36,059 nucleotides of DNA from Fibrobacter succinogenes (GTDB lineage Bacteria; Fibrobacterota; Fibrobacteria; Fibrobacterales; Fibrobacteraceae), in the NCBI GenBank assembly GCA_902767785.1, contig CACXIR010000006.1, forward strand, positions 1 through 36,059. Reading direction: 5' to 3'. A model generated the notes under the pieces. It was not told the DNA's origin. It searched no databases and saw nothing but the letters and a program-made list of their open reading frames with translations. Shown here in pieces: positions 13,981-23,060 of this stretch. Every line of letters begins with the position of its first letter. Positions within the stretch are counted from its first letter, which is position 1. Both the position numbers and the translations under genes were made by a program.

Positions 13981-16900
13981 ATGGACTCCATCCAAGAATA
14001 TTTGCAGAACCCCGTCCCCCAGACCCTGGACCTTTTCTACCAGGCAGGGGGAGAGTCCATCCATGTGAACGGAGCTACCGTCCCCATGGCCTCCATGATG
14101 GTGGCCCGGCGGTTCTTTAACGCCCCAGGCAACATTCTGGTGGTGTCCAAGGATTTCAAGTCCGCAGAGGCCTGGATGGAAAACCTCCAGAGCCTTTTGG
14201 GCGAAGACTTTGTGCGGTTTTTCCCGTCCATCGGGCTAAAGCCCTACGAGCAGAAGGTCCCTTTCGAGGGCGTTTTGGAAGAGCGTCTCCGCTTTTTCAA
14301 GGATGCGGGCAATGTGCAAAAGCCCCTGGTCACGATATGCCCCCTGGATGCCCTGCTCATGCGGCTTCCTAGGCCCGGAACCCTCCAGAAGAACATCCGC
14401 CAGCTGAAGGTGGGCGACGTCTTGGAACCCGCCACACTTCGCCCGTGGTTTTTGGACAACGGCTTTGTAGAACAGCCCGTGGTCAGCGGCGTGGGGGAGT
14501 TCTCTATTCGCGGCTGCATTGTGGACGTGAACTGCTTCTTGTACCCGCACCCGGTCCGCATCGAATTCTACGGCGACGAAATCGAGTCTATTCGCACCTT
14601 CGACATTTTTACCCAGCGCTCCATTGAACGCATGGACCGCATCGAGCTTTTCCCCATGGGGGAATTCACCCTGCCTTTGCAGGAATCTTCCAAGCTGGGT
14701 GCCGACCTTTCGGGCCTTTGGTGGCGCCGTTCCGACTTCCAGGAACTGGATTCCTCGCTGCTGGATTATTTGCCCGGCTGCTCCCTGGTGTTCGAGGAAC
14801 TGTCCTCCCTTGCGGAGGCGGCCTCGAAACTGTATTTGAACTACGAAGCGATCTTTGAAGATATGGGCGGTGGTGCAAACGCTGCAAGCGCGGGCTGCCG
14901 GCCTCCTGAAAAAAACTGGTGGCGGTTCGGAGAGATTTCCAGGAACTTCCCGGGCAGGGCCAGCATGGACTTGACCCGCGTAGAGGCTGAGTCCGGCAGC
15001 TGGTACAACATTACTGCCAAGCCCCAGGACTTTTCCAGCACGGGAACCGACGCCGTAGCCATGCAGATAGAGGATTTTGCGGCTACGGGCGGTCAGGTGT
15101 ACGTGGTAGCTCCCACTCCCGGTGCCCTTGCACGGTTGCGGCACGTTTTTGAAGGCTTGCCCGTAGAAGATTACTTTGTTGGTAATTTAACAGAAGGTTT
15201 TTGGCTAGAGAGCGACAAGATTGCCTTCTTGACGGAGACCCGCATCTTTAACCGCCATGCGGGCAAGAGCCGCAAGCGGCAGATTGCCGGGTCCGTGGCC
15301 TCTGCCCTGATGGTGGAATCCCTGAACCGCGGGGACTACGTGGCCCACGAGGACCACGGCGTGGGTCGGTACCTGGGTCTTGTCCGCGTGGAGGTGAACG
15401 GCGGCATGGTGGACTGCGCCCTGCTGGAATACAGCGGTGGTGACCGCCTCAAGTTCCCCGTGTCGGACCTGCAAAAAATCGACCGCCTGGAACCCCCCGA
15501 AGGGGAGCCGCCCAAGCTGGACAAGTTGGGGGGCAAAAACTGGGACACTCTCAAAAAGCGGGTCCAGAAAAAGGTGGTGCAGATTGCCCGGGACCTGGTG
15601 GAACTTTATGCTCGCCGGGAACTGGTGGAGGGCTTCGGATTCCCGCCCGACGGCAAGCTCCAGCAGGAATTCGAGGACGCCTTCGAGTACGAGCCTACGC
15701 CGGACCAGGTGAAGGCTACTGAAGATATTAAGCGGGACATGGAAAGCCGCCGCCCCATGGACCGCCTGATTTGCGGGGACGTGGGATTTGGAAAGACCGA
15801 AGTGGCTATGCGGGCCGCCTTCAAGTGCGTCTGTGCCAAAAAACAGGTGGCCATTCTGGTACCCACCACTATACTTGCTGCGCAGCATTACGAGAACTTT
15901 AAGGAACGTTTTGCCGCCTTCCCGGTGAATATCGCCCTGGTGAACCGCTATAAAACCGCCAAAGAGAAGCGGGAAATTTTTAACGGCCTTGCCGAAGGCA
16001 AGGTGGACATTGTGGTAGGTACCCACGCCCTTTTAAGCGAGAAGAACCACTTCAAGGACTTGGGCTTGCTCATTGTGGACGAAGAACAGAAGTTTGGCGT
16101 CAAGCAGAAGGAACGCCTCCGGGAGTTCCGCCTTTCGGTGGATACTCTCAGCATGAGTGCTACCCCCATTCCTCGCTCGTTGCACTTGAGCATGACCGGT
16201 GTTCGGGATATTTCCCTGATTAATACGCCTCCCATAAACCGCCTGCCCGTAGAGACCAAGCTCATGAAGCGGGACGACGTGGTTTTGGCGGAGGCGGTAA
16301 AGGACGAATTGGCCCGCGGAGGCCAAGTGTTTGTGGTCCATGACCGCGTGCAGAGCATAAACCGCCTGGCCGAAGAAGTGGAGGCCTGGGTGCCGGAGGC
16401 CCGTGTGGCGGTGGCCCATGGGCAAATGGAAGATCGCGATTTGGAACGGGTCATGAACGCCTTCTTGAGCAAGGAATTCGACGTTCTGGTAAGCACTAGC
16501 ATTATCGAGTCCGGCCTGGACGTGCCCAACGCCAATACCATCATTATCAACAACGCCCATCACTTTGGCATTAGCCAGCTTTACCAGATGCGGGGACGGG
16601 TGGGGCGTAGCGATGTGCTTGCCAAGGCCTACCTGGTGATCCCTGCAAAGTCGGACATATCTCCGGAATCCATGCGCCGCCTAAAAGCGCTGGAACAGTA
16701 CACTGACTTGGGGAGCGGCTACCAGCTGGCCATGCGGGATTTGGAAATCCGTGGCGCCGGGAACCTTCTGGGCCAGGAACAGCACGGTTTTATTGCCGAG
16801 GTGGGTTTCGAGACTTATATCCGCCTGGTCAAGGAGGCGGTAGAGGAACTGCGGGGCGGCACCGGGGACAAGCCCATACAGCCCCGCGTGGAGCTGGGAA

Positions 16901-17337
16901 TCGACGCCTACCTGCCCGAGGACTACATTCAGGACGGCCTCACCAGGATTTCGCTGTACCAGCGGATTTCCCGCACCGCCTCTGTGGCGGAAGTGCAGGC
17001 CATTTCCCAGGAACTGGAGGACCGCTTTGGCCCGGTGCCTGTGCCTGCCCAGATGCTCATGAAGGTCACCGAAATCGGGTTCCTTGCCGGAGGGCTTCGG
17101 ATCCAGGGACTTCAACAGCGCAAGGGAATCTTGGTGGCCACCTTCACGGAGTTTCCGCCTCCCGATACCCGCGTGCTGGCGGAAATTTCTGCCCGCTGCC
17201 CCTGCCCCATGCGGTACCTGGGGGCAACGCCCTTGCAAGCTGTGTTTGAACTGGGGCAGGGAAGTCCCGAGCAGTTAACGGGGAAGATTCTGGAGATTTT
17301 CCGCGGCTTCGCGGACATCCCGAAGACTTTGCAGTAG
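13981..17337 (+). CDS. mfd: Transcription-repair coupling factor Mfd (1118 aa)
   Basis: The protein has the N-terminal UvrB-homology region, then the RNA-polymerase interaction domain near residues 445-510 (GDYVAHEDHGVGRYLG). The RecA-like translocase has Walker A GDVGFGKTEVAM near 600 and DEEQ near 700, followed by the TRG motif region and a C-terminal TRCF domain from about 970. Mfd removes RNA polymerase stalled at DNA damage and recruits UvrA. The frame is open further upstream to 13813, but that segment is the tmRNA-linked repeat. ATG 13981 begins MDSIQEYLQNP and gives the family's usual length. The nearest GGAG lies 28 nt upstream, too far to act. Its last 63 bp overlap the convergent TatD gene. 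Confidence 0.95.
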   Translation: MDSIQEYLQNPVPQTLDLFYQAGGESIHVNGATVPMASMMVARRFFNAPGNILVVSKDFKSAEAWMENLQSLLGEDFVRFFPSIGLKPYEQKVPFEGVLEERLRFFKDAGNVQKPLVTICPLDALLMRLPRPGTLQKNIRQLKVGDVLEPATLRPWFLDNGFVEQPVVSGVGEFSIRGCIVDVNCFLYPHPVRIEFYGDEIESIRTFDIFTQRSIERMDRIELFPMGEFTLPLQESSKLGADLSGLWWRRSDFQELDSSLLDYLPGCSLVFEELSSLAEAASKLYLNYEAIFEDMGGGANAASAGCRPPEKNWWRFGEISRNFPGRASMDLTRVEAESGSWYNITAKPQDFSSTGTDAVAMQIEDFAATGGQVYVVAPTPGALARLRHVFEGLPVEDYFVGNLTEGFWLESDKIAFLTETRIFNRHAGKSRKRQIAGSVASALMVESLNRGDYVAHEDHGVGRYLGLVRVEVNGGMVDCALLEYSGGDRLKFPVSDLQKIDRLEPPEGEPPKLDKLGGKNWDTLKKRVQKKVVQIARDLVELYARRELVEGFGFPPDGKLQQEFEDAFEYEPTPDQVKATEDIKRDMESRRPMDRLICGDVGFGKTEVAMRAAFKCVCAKKQVAILVPTTILAAQHYENFKERFAAFPVNIALVNRYKTAKEKREIFNGLAEGKVDIVVGTHALLSEKNHFKDLGLLIVDEEQKFGVKQKERLREFRLSVDTLSMSATPIPRSLHLSMTGVRDISLINTPPINRLPVETKLMKRDDVVLAEAVKDELARGGQVFVVHDRVQSINRLAEEVEAWVPEARVAVAHGQMEDRDLERVMNAFLSKEFDVLVSTSIIESGLDVPNANTIIINNAHHFGISQLYQMRGRVGRSDVLAKAYLVIPAKSDISPESMRRLKALEQYTDLGSGYQLAMRDLEIRGAGNLLGQEQHGFIAEVGFETYIRLVKEAVEELRGGTGDKPIQPRVELGIDAYLPEDYIQDGLTRISLYQRISRTASVAEVQAISQELEDRFGPVPVPAQMLMKVTEIGFLAGGLRIQGLQQRKGILVATFTEFPPPDTRVLAEISARCPCPMRYLGATPLQAVFELGQGSPEQLTGKILEIFRGFADIPKTLQ

Positions 17338-18078
17338 CCGGCGCACGGTATTTTCTACGACGTCGCCGGCATCGTCGCCGCCCTCAACGTGCGTAACTTC
17401 GTTTTTAACTTGCAAACCGCCACCGAACTTGGTGCAAAAACTTTCGTCGGCATCCGTCTCGAACAGCAGGCGTTCTGCGGGAATGCACGCAATTGCGGCT
17501 CGGCTGGATTTTTTCTCTAGGCTGCTCTGGTGTACCGAAATCAGCCCGCCCATGTCTAAAATCTGGCGGGCGGTGCCCATGTCTCCGCCAAAGCGGTGGA
17601 ATATGGGCCGCGAAGCCGCGGTTCCCTTCCCGTAGCCCACCTGGCGAAGCAACTTCAAGGCCCGCCCGTAATCGCCTACGCAGTGGATTTGCAGGTCCCG
17701 CTGCAGTTCCAGAGCCAGTTCCGCCTGAAAAACGAACCATTGCTCCTGCAGGCCTCCTTCGCTGTATTCCGGGAACCTGCGGTCCAGTCCCGTTTCGCCC
17801 ACCTGAAAGTTGGAGTCCCGCTCCAGGACCTGGCGCAGTCCGCGCAGTCCCTGTTTATGCGTTTCCGCAGCCCTTTGCACCGCCATGGGGTGGATTCCCA
17901 AAACCAGGTTGCAGCCCTTGGATTTAAGCCCCTCTGAGAGCCACAGTTCCCATAGGGGTTCCCATTCCTCTGGTTCGCACGCTACGGCATTGTAGGCGTA
18001 GCCTGCCTGCCCTAGGGCCTGCGCCAGGCGGCTTGGGTGGGGGAGCCTCCCCAGGTGCATGTGGTTGTCAAAGGCCAT
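17275..18078 (-). CDS. TatD-family metal-dependent hydrolase (267 aa)
   Basis: Metal ligands of the TatD family are in order: NHMH near residues 5-8, VGETGLD near 92-98, IHC near 133, FHRFGG near 165 and ETDAD near 210. Family members are 3'-5' exonucleases or related phosphohydrolases that act on DNA or misincorporated nucleotides. The ATG at 18078 has GAGGAA immediately upstream. The C-terminal 20 residues are encoded antisense to the end of mfd, an uncommon convergent overlap of 63 bp. The family identity is clear; the exact substrate is not. Confidence 0.85.
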   Translation of the reverse strand: MAFDNHMHLGRLPHPSRLAQALGQAGYAYNAVACEPEEWEPLWELWLSEGLKSKGCNLVLGIHPMAVQRAAETHKQGLRGLRQVLERDSNFQVGETGLDRRFPEYSEGGLQEQWFVFQAELALELQRDLQIHCVGDYGRALKLLRQVGYGKGTAASRPIFHRFGGDMGTARQILDMGGLISVHQSSLEKKSSRAAIACIPAERLLFETDADESFCTKFGGGLQVKNEVTHVEGGDDAGDVVENTVRRLLQSLRDVREAAENLQNLPR

Positions 18079-18234
18079 TTTTCCTCTTTTTCTAGCCTAA
18101 AATAACAAGAATTTCCACAAAAACAAAAAAATGCTTGTTTTTTTGGACAAAAAAGCCTAGTTTATGGCTACGGCATCCGCCGGAAACAAGTTTGAACCCA
18201 AAGAGCCGCTGTGCGGCAGCCAAAAGGAGATTAT

Positions 18235-18432
18235 ATGCGCGACCTTATCGAGAAGGTTTTGAAGAAGGGGCTTTCCGTGTCTTTTTCCGAAGAGAACGGT
18301 TTTTCTGTAATTCGTATTTGCAAGGGCGGCGAAGTGGTGGCCAGCTGCAGCCTGGGTTCCGCCGATTTCCGCGCCTCGGTAGAGGATTCCCTCCAGTCCC
18401 TTTTGCTGGACCTGGACCGCAAGGGCATATAG
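18235..18432 (+). CDS. Small conserved-looking protein (65 aa)
   Basis: The ATG at 18235 has a strong AAGGAG 7 nt upstream. The protein has an amphipathic N-terminal helix, a beta-rich middle (SVSFSEENGFSVIRICKGGE) and a C-terminal helix with several Leu and Asp residues. It has no signal peptide and no recognised family. A terminator follows 20 nt after the stop, so it is a monocistronic gene. The upstream 156 bp to the TatD gene is AT-rich and must hold both divergent promoters. Confidence 0.65.
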   Translation: MRDLIEKVLKKGLSVSFSEENGFSVIRICKGGEVVASCSLGSADFRASVEDSLQSLLLDLDRKGI

Positions 18433-18454
18433 TTTAACCGCATTTCATACATAC

Positions 18455-18484
18455 AAAAAGACCCGCTTCCGCGGGCCTTTTTTA
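18455..18484. terminator. Bidirectional terminator
   Basis: CCCGC (18462-18466) and GCGGG (18471-18475) with a TTCC loop are flanked by A5 on the left and T6 on the right. It serves the 65-aa gene on the plus strand and, less strongly, the convergent porin-like gene. Confidence 0.8.
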
Positions 18485-18527
18485 TATGCTATCGACTAGC
18501 AACTAATTGATTCCGTGAGCAACAAGC

Positions 18528-20045
18528 CTAGTTGATCCTTCCAACCAAGTTGCCGGAGAGCATGAAGTCACGAGAGCTGCCGTAGCTGTGGAAGCCAGCG
18601 GACAGGCTGAAGCGGTCGGTAAAGGCCTTCTCCAGGTAGAGAGCGCCCAAAACGTCCTTCACGTTCTTGGTCTTGAATCCCTGGTATTCCGGATGTTCAT
18701 GACGGTCGCCGATATATTCGGCTTCCAGGATGATGCGGTCAACCACCGGGGTGAAGAAGGCAAAACCGCCCGTGATGGGCATGATCATGTCGTCGTCGGG
18801 GTTGATGTTCAGCAGGGCCGCTTCCGCAAAGATGTTCATGTGCTTGCGGATTATCGGCAGGTTGGCCTTCAAGGAGGCGTTGTGCTGGACATCGGCGTCG
18901 GAGTCATACACCACGTCGAACAGGTTGCCGCGGTAGGCCAGCTGCACGTTCAGTTCGCTGAGGCCTTCCAGACCGTGGAAGTTGAAGGCGGCACGGAGGT
19001 CGCCCTTGTTCAGGTGCGGAGCGGTGCTGATAAGGGACAGGTAGAATTCCATGTTGTCGGTGGGCGTGAAGCCGAACTGCAACTGGTTCTCGGAGGGCTG
19101 GGTAGACATGAAGCCGTTCAGGTAGCCGTCGATGTAGCCACCGAAGTAGTCACCGTTCTTGTCGGTGTTGTCCCAACGACCCACCTTGAAGTTCAGGAGG
19201 TCGGTTTCCTGATAGGCCCAAGCCTCGTCCAGCTCAAAGTAGTCGCCCACTTCGTTGTAGTTGTCGTTGCGGATGTCTTCGCGCTTCTGGCGCTTTGTCT
19301 TTGTCTTGCCGTCTTCACCGATCGGATCGACGGTCTTTTCCAGATCGCCAGGGTGCAGGGAGATTCCCAACTTGCCCTTGAAGTCGTCGCCTTCGGCCAA
19401 GATGGCGAAGTTGGCTTCGCCGTTCCAGGTTTCCAGGTTGTCGCCATTTTCGTCGTCTTCGGTGGCCCAGAACACCTTGCCGGCTTCCAATTCAAAGTCA
19501 GCCATCACGTCGAAGGAGAGCTTCTGGGTCTCGAACATGGCGTTGTCGATCATTTTTTTCTTCTTGCGTTTTTTCTTCTTGGCAGGCGCCTTGGCATCTT
19601 TCGCGGGGGCTGCGGCAGACACAAAGCCCGTGGTGTCGTCTTCAGCCTGGGCTACCTTGGCTTCGGCAGGAGCTGCGGCGGAGTCGGCGGCAGGGGCTGC
19701 TTCAGCAACGGCGCTATCGGCCGGTGCGGCTTCAGCGGCGGCTGCGTTGGCGCTATCGGCAGGAGCAGCTTCGGCAGCAGCGGCCTGTTCGGCAGGGGCA
19801 GCTTCGGCGGCAGGTGCAGCAGCTTCGGCAGGAGCGGCTTCGGCAGCAGGCGCAGCGGCCTGTTCGGCAGGTGCGGCAGCTTCGGCAGCAGGTGCTGCAG
19901 TTTCAGCGGCAGGTGCAGCGGCTTCGGCGGCAGGTGCGGCAGCTTCAGCAGCAGCGTTAGCGGGGGCGGTCTGTGCGGGGGCTGCTTCCGGGGCGGCAAA
20001 TACGGCTGCCGCCAGGACGCAGGACGCAAGAATCATTTTTTTCAT
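18528..20045 (-). CDS. Porin-like outer-membrane protein with Ala/Pro/Glu-rich linker (505 aa)
   Basis: A signal peptide (MKKMILASCVLAAAVFA) is followed by about 115 residues built almost only from Ala, Pro and Glu in repeats such as APAEAAAP. A Lys-rich patch (KKKKRKKKK) near 155-165 comes next, then about 340 residues with alternating aromatic and acidic residues and ending in RIN, typical of an outer-membrane beta-barrel. Ala/Pro-rich linkers of this kind span the periplasm or touch peptidoglycan in other porins. AAAGGAG precedes the ATG. The repeat tract (about 19640-19990) is prone to slippage and may vary in length between strains. No family name can be given with confidence; substrate unknown. 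Confidence 0.75.
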   Translation of the reverse strand: MKKMILASCVLAAAVFAAPEAAPAQTAPANAAAEAAAPAAEAAAPAAETAAPAAEAAAPAEQAAAPAAEAAPAEAAAPAAEAAPAEQAAAAEAAPADSANAAAAEAAPADSAVAEAAPAADSAAAPAEAKVAQAEDDTTGFVSAAAPAKDAKAPAKKKKRKKKKMIDNAMFETQKLSFDVMADFELEAGKVFWATEDDENGDNLETWNGEANFAILAEGDDFKGKLGISLHPGDLEKTVDPIGEDGKTKTKRQKREDIRNDNYNEVGDYFELDEAWAYQETDLLNFKVGRWDNTDKNGDYFGGYIDGYLNGFMSTQPSENQLQFGFTPTDNMEFYLSLISTAPHLNKGDLRAAFNFHGLEGLSELNVQLAYRGNLFDVVYDSDADVQHNASLKANLPIIRKHMNIFAEAALLNINPDDDMIMPITGGFAFFTPVVDRIILEAEYIGDRHEHPEYQGFKTKNVKDVLGALYLEKAFTDRFSLSAGFHSYGSSRDFMLSGNLVGRIN

Positions 20046-20160
20046 GAAAATCTCCTTTCATTAGCTATATGGTGAAATTTTAGTAAAAAATTGGGGGGAT
20101 TAAGGCGATAATGGGCCTTTTTTATAAAATTTGTTTGGAATTTTTTTATGTTGTAGGCCT

Positions 20161-21249
20161 ATGAGGTTTTGCTTGAAACGTTTTTTTGTTTTTTCGCTTT
20201 TGTTTTTTGCGTCTTTGGCCTTTTCCCAAGAGACATTGCCTGTATACAAGATGGTCAAGGGTAAAATCAACGAGGAGGCTCCCGTAGGGGAGTTGTCCCG
20301 CTCAGACTGGATCAAGGAACTGCCCATTCCCAAGGTCAAGGTGAAGAAGGTCTCCTGGGTCAAGGAAAAGGTGGTGCTCAAGGACAAGAAGGGCAAGGTG
20401 CTCAAAGACAAGAAGGGCAACCCCAAGACCAAGGTCAAGAAAAAGAAGGTGGTCAACTACGTAATGGAAGACCCCAAGGAACCGCCCAAGTTCGTTCCCA
20501 TCGACTGCAAGATAGGCCAGGTGTACGCAAAGCGTTCGGAACTGGCCCGCTTCCAGCAGGAATCCATGGACCTAAGCGGCGAGTATGCCTCTGCCACGGG
20601 TAGCCTGTTCCTGAAAAAGTCCCCCAACAATCCGGGAAAGTTTACCGTCACCATCCAGAACGGGCCCCTGGGGGACCGCGCCGAGATAGAGGCTAGCGAC
20701 ATTCCTATGGAGGAATCCACCAACGGCGGGCGGCTGTCTTACAAGGAAGAGGGCTGCGCTCTGGACATTAGCATATTGAACCGCAAGGTGAAGGTGATGC
20801 AGCGGGGCTGCGTGGACTACAATTCCGGAAGCTTTACGCTGGCAGGGGAGTACAACACGTACAAGGGCAACACCCGCCGGGTAGAGGTCTTTGCCATGCC
20901 GGAACAGACCTTCAAGTTCAAAAAATACCTGTGGTGCGGCAGCGGGTTCGACTCCTGCGAAAAGGTCAAGGACGACAACGGCACCGTGTATATCACCTGG
21001 AGCAAGGACGGAAAGGGCTTCATAGAGCGCAAGGCTGGCGAGACCGTCAACCTTTACCGCCCCTTCGAACACATGATTCCCCGCAAGCGGGACTTTTACA
21101 AGGGCGAAAAGCCCGTGGTCATCAAGACCAAGCGCCCCGACATGGCGGGGGAGTGGATGATTTGGTACTTCTACCCCAAGGCGGAACGGCTCAAGATGGT
21201 GCGTGCCGGCATGAACGAAGAGACTGCCTACATGGAAATTTACGAGTAG
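20161..21249 (+). CDS. Secreted or periplasmic Lys-rich protein (362 aa)
   Basis: ATG 20161 begins a clear signal peptide (MRFCLKRFFVFSLLFFASLA, cleavage near FSQ). An earlier in-frame TTG at 20131 would spoil it. A TATAAA box lies about 35 nt upstream. After the signal comes a basic segment (residues about 50-110) with repeated Val/Lys units such as VKVKKV and KDKKGKVLKDKKG, then a beta-rich region with paired cysteines (GCALD, GCVDY, CGSGFDSCEK). No known family was recognised. It is divergent from the porin-like gene and followed closely by cimA, which has its own -10 box. Confidence 0.7.
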   Translation: MRFCLKRFFVFSLLFFASLAFSQETLPVYKMVKGKINEEAPVGELSRSDWIKELPIPKVKVKKVSWVKEKVVLKDKKGKVLKDKKGNPKTKVKKKKVVNYVMEDPKEPPKFVPIDCKIGQVYAKRSELARFQQESMDLSGEYASATGSLFLKKSPNNPGKFTVTIQNGPLGDRAEIEASDIPMEESTNGGRLSYKEEGCALDISILNRKVKVMQRGCVDYNSGSFTLAGEYNTYKGNTRRVEVFAMPEQTFKFKKYLWCGSGFDSCEKVKDDNGTVYITWSKDGKGFIERKAGETVNLYRPFEHMIPRKRDFYKGEKPVVIKTKRPDMAGEWMIWYFYPKAERLKMVRAGMNEETAYMEIYE

Positions 21250-21261
21250 GCACACTTTTTC

Positions 21262-21267
21262 TATCTT
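21262..21267 (+). promoter_or_regulatory. -10 box directly upstream of the cimA ATG
   Basis: TATCTT ends 8 nt before the A of the ATG at 21275, with no ribosome-binding site between. A leaderless or near-leaderless cimA mRNA is predicted. Confidence 0.45.
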
Positions 21268-21274
21268 TGCGCCC

Positions 21275-22969
21275 ATGAAAGTCTTTTTGTACGATACCAC
21301 CCTCCGCGATGGAAACCAGGACCGCAAAATAAGCCTCTCGCTTGCCGACAAGCTGCAGATTGCCCGTATCCTGGACCACTTTGGCTTCGACTATATCGAG
21401 GGCGGCTGGCCCAACCCCAGCAACCCCACCGACGAGGAGTTTTTCCAGAAGATCAAGGACGTCAAGCTGAAGCACGCGAAGATTGCGGCTTTTGGTTCTA
21501 CCCGCCGACCCAAGGTGCTGCCCGAGAAGGACCCGCTGCTGCAGGCCCTGGTAAAGTCTGGCGCCCCGGTCAAGACCATTTTTGGCAAGAGCTGGGACTT
21601 GCACGTGACCGACGTTATCCGCACCACCCTGGAAGAGAACCTGGACATGATCGAGTCCTCGGTTGCCTACCTCAAGGAACATTCCGAAGAGGTCATCTAC
21701 GATGCGGAACACTTTTTTGACGGCTACAAGGCCAACCCCGAATACGCCCTGGAGACCCTCCGCGCTGCGGAACTGGGCCATGCGGACTTTATCGTGCTTT
21801 GCGACACCAACGGCGGTACCATGCCCTGGGAACTGGAAAAAATCGTGAAGGACGTGAAGAAGGTGGTTTCGACACCTATCGGCATCCACGTGCATAACGA
21901 TGCAGGCCTTGGGGTTTGCAATAGCCTTTTTGCCGTGAAGAGTGGCGCTACCATGGTGCAGGGCGTGGTGAACGGCTATGGCGAGCGTTGCGGAAACGCG
22001 AACCTGACCACCATTGCCGCCGACTTGCATTTCAAGATGGGAGCCAAGTTCGCTGCCGCCAAAAAGCTGACGCGGCTCCGCCAGATGAGCGCCAGCGTCG
22101 ACCAGATTGTGAACCTGCCTAGCGACGTGCATGCACCCTACGTTGGCGATGCGGCCTTTGCCCACAAGGGCGGCGCCCACATCGACGGCGTGATGAAGGT
22201 TTCTCGCAGTTTCGAGCACATTGACCCCCATACCGTGGGCAACGACCGGGTGTTTGTGACTAGCGACCAGGCTGGCGGTTCCCTGGTTGTGGAAAAGCTC
22301 AAGGCCATCAAGCCGGGTATCGACAAGAAGGACCCGGTGGTGGGAAAACTTTTGACCCTTATCAAGGAACGGGAAAACGCCGGCTGGCACTTTGACAGCG
22401 CCGAGGCAAGCTTCAAGCTGTTGGTTTATCGCCACCTGGGGATGTTCAAGGAACCTTTCAAGGTGCTGAACTACCGCGTAATCGAAGACAAGACCCCTCA
22501 GGGAGTGTCTGTTTCCCAGGCTACGGTCAAGCTTCAGATTGGAGACCAGGTGAGCCACCAGGTGAGCGAAGGCGACGGCCCGGTGAACGCATTGGATGCG
22601 GCGCTGCGCAAGGCCTTGCTGCCATTCTTCCCCAATATGGCCAAGGTCCGCCTGGACGACTTCAAGGTTCGCGTGCTGGGTTCCAACGTGGCCTCTGACG
22701 CTACGGTCCGCGTGTGGACTACCTTCGGCGACGAGAAGGGCTACTGGAACGTTGTGGGCGTTTCTAGCAACATCATCGAGGCCTCTTGGATGGCGTTTGT
22801 AGACGGCCTGACCTACAAGATCCTTGTGGACGAGAAGGTCATCGAGGGCGCCTACAAGCACATCGACGTGAAGCCCGTTGCGGAAAAGCCTGCTGCAAAG
22901 GAAGTTCCCGCCCCTGCCAAAAAGAAGAAACTGACCAAGCGGCAAGTTAAGCGGGCTGCAGGAATATAG
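21275..22969 (+). CDS. cimA: (R)-citramalate synthase (564 aa)
   Basis: The N-terminal TIM barrel has YDTTLRDGNQ with metal and catalytic residues, and HVHNDAGLGV with the metal-binding His pair. It also has NGYGERCGNANL, and a C-terminal LeuA-type dimer/regulatory domain (about residues 400-530). The DGNQ form and the length place it in the CimA branch rather than isopropylmalate synthase or homocitrate synthase. It condenses pyruvate with acetyl-CoA to start threonine-independent isoleucine synthesis. An unusual Lys/Ala-rich tail of about 35 residues (PAPAKKKKLTKRQVKR) extends past the family end. The regulatory domain suggests isoleucine feedback. Confidence 0.9.
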   Translation: MKVFLYDTTLRDGNQDRKISLSLADKLQIARILDHFGFDYIEGGWPNPSNPTDEEFFQKIKDVKLKHAKIAAFGSTRRPKVLPEKDPLLQALVKSGAPVKTIFGKSWDLHVTDVIRTTLEENLDMIESSVAYLKEHSEEVIYDAEHFFDGYKANPEYALETLRAAELGHADFIVLCDTNGGTMPWELEKIVKDVKKVVSTPIGIHVHNDAGLGVCNSLFAVKSGATMVQGVVNGYGERCGNANLTTIAADLHFKMGAKFAAAKKLTRLRQMSASVDQIVNLPSDVHAPYVGDAAFAHKGGAHIDGVMKVSRSFEHIDPHTVGNDRVFVTSDQAGGSLVVEKLKAIKPGIDKKDPVVGKLLTLIKERENAGWHFDSAEASFKLLVYRHLGMFKEPFKVLNYRVIEDKTPQGVSVSQATVKLQIGDQVSHQVSEGDGPVNALDAALRKALLPFFPNMAKVRLDDFKVRVLGSNVASDATVRVWTTFGDEKGYWNVVGVSSNIIEASWMAFVDGLTYKILVDEKVIEGAYKHIDVKPVAEKPAAKEVPAPAKKKKLTKRQVKRAAGI

Positions 22970-22978
22970 TCCGCCCTT

Positions 22979-23045
22979 ACGTCATCCCAAGAGTGCTGAT
23001 TTTTCCTACGTCATCCTGAGTGGCCTCTGGCCACGAAGGATCCAG
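22979..23045. repeat. Intergenic palindromic repeat between cimA and hisD
   Basis: CGTCATCC occurs twice (near 22980 and 23010). The second copy continues into a hairpin, GTGGCC-TCT-GGCCAC (23020-23034), enclosed by ATCCT and AGGAT and ending GGATCCAG. This pattern matches dispersed repeats seen in many bacterial genomes. There is no U-tract. Confidence 0.55.
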
Positions 23046-23060
23046 ACCCGAGGTTAACAT

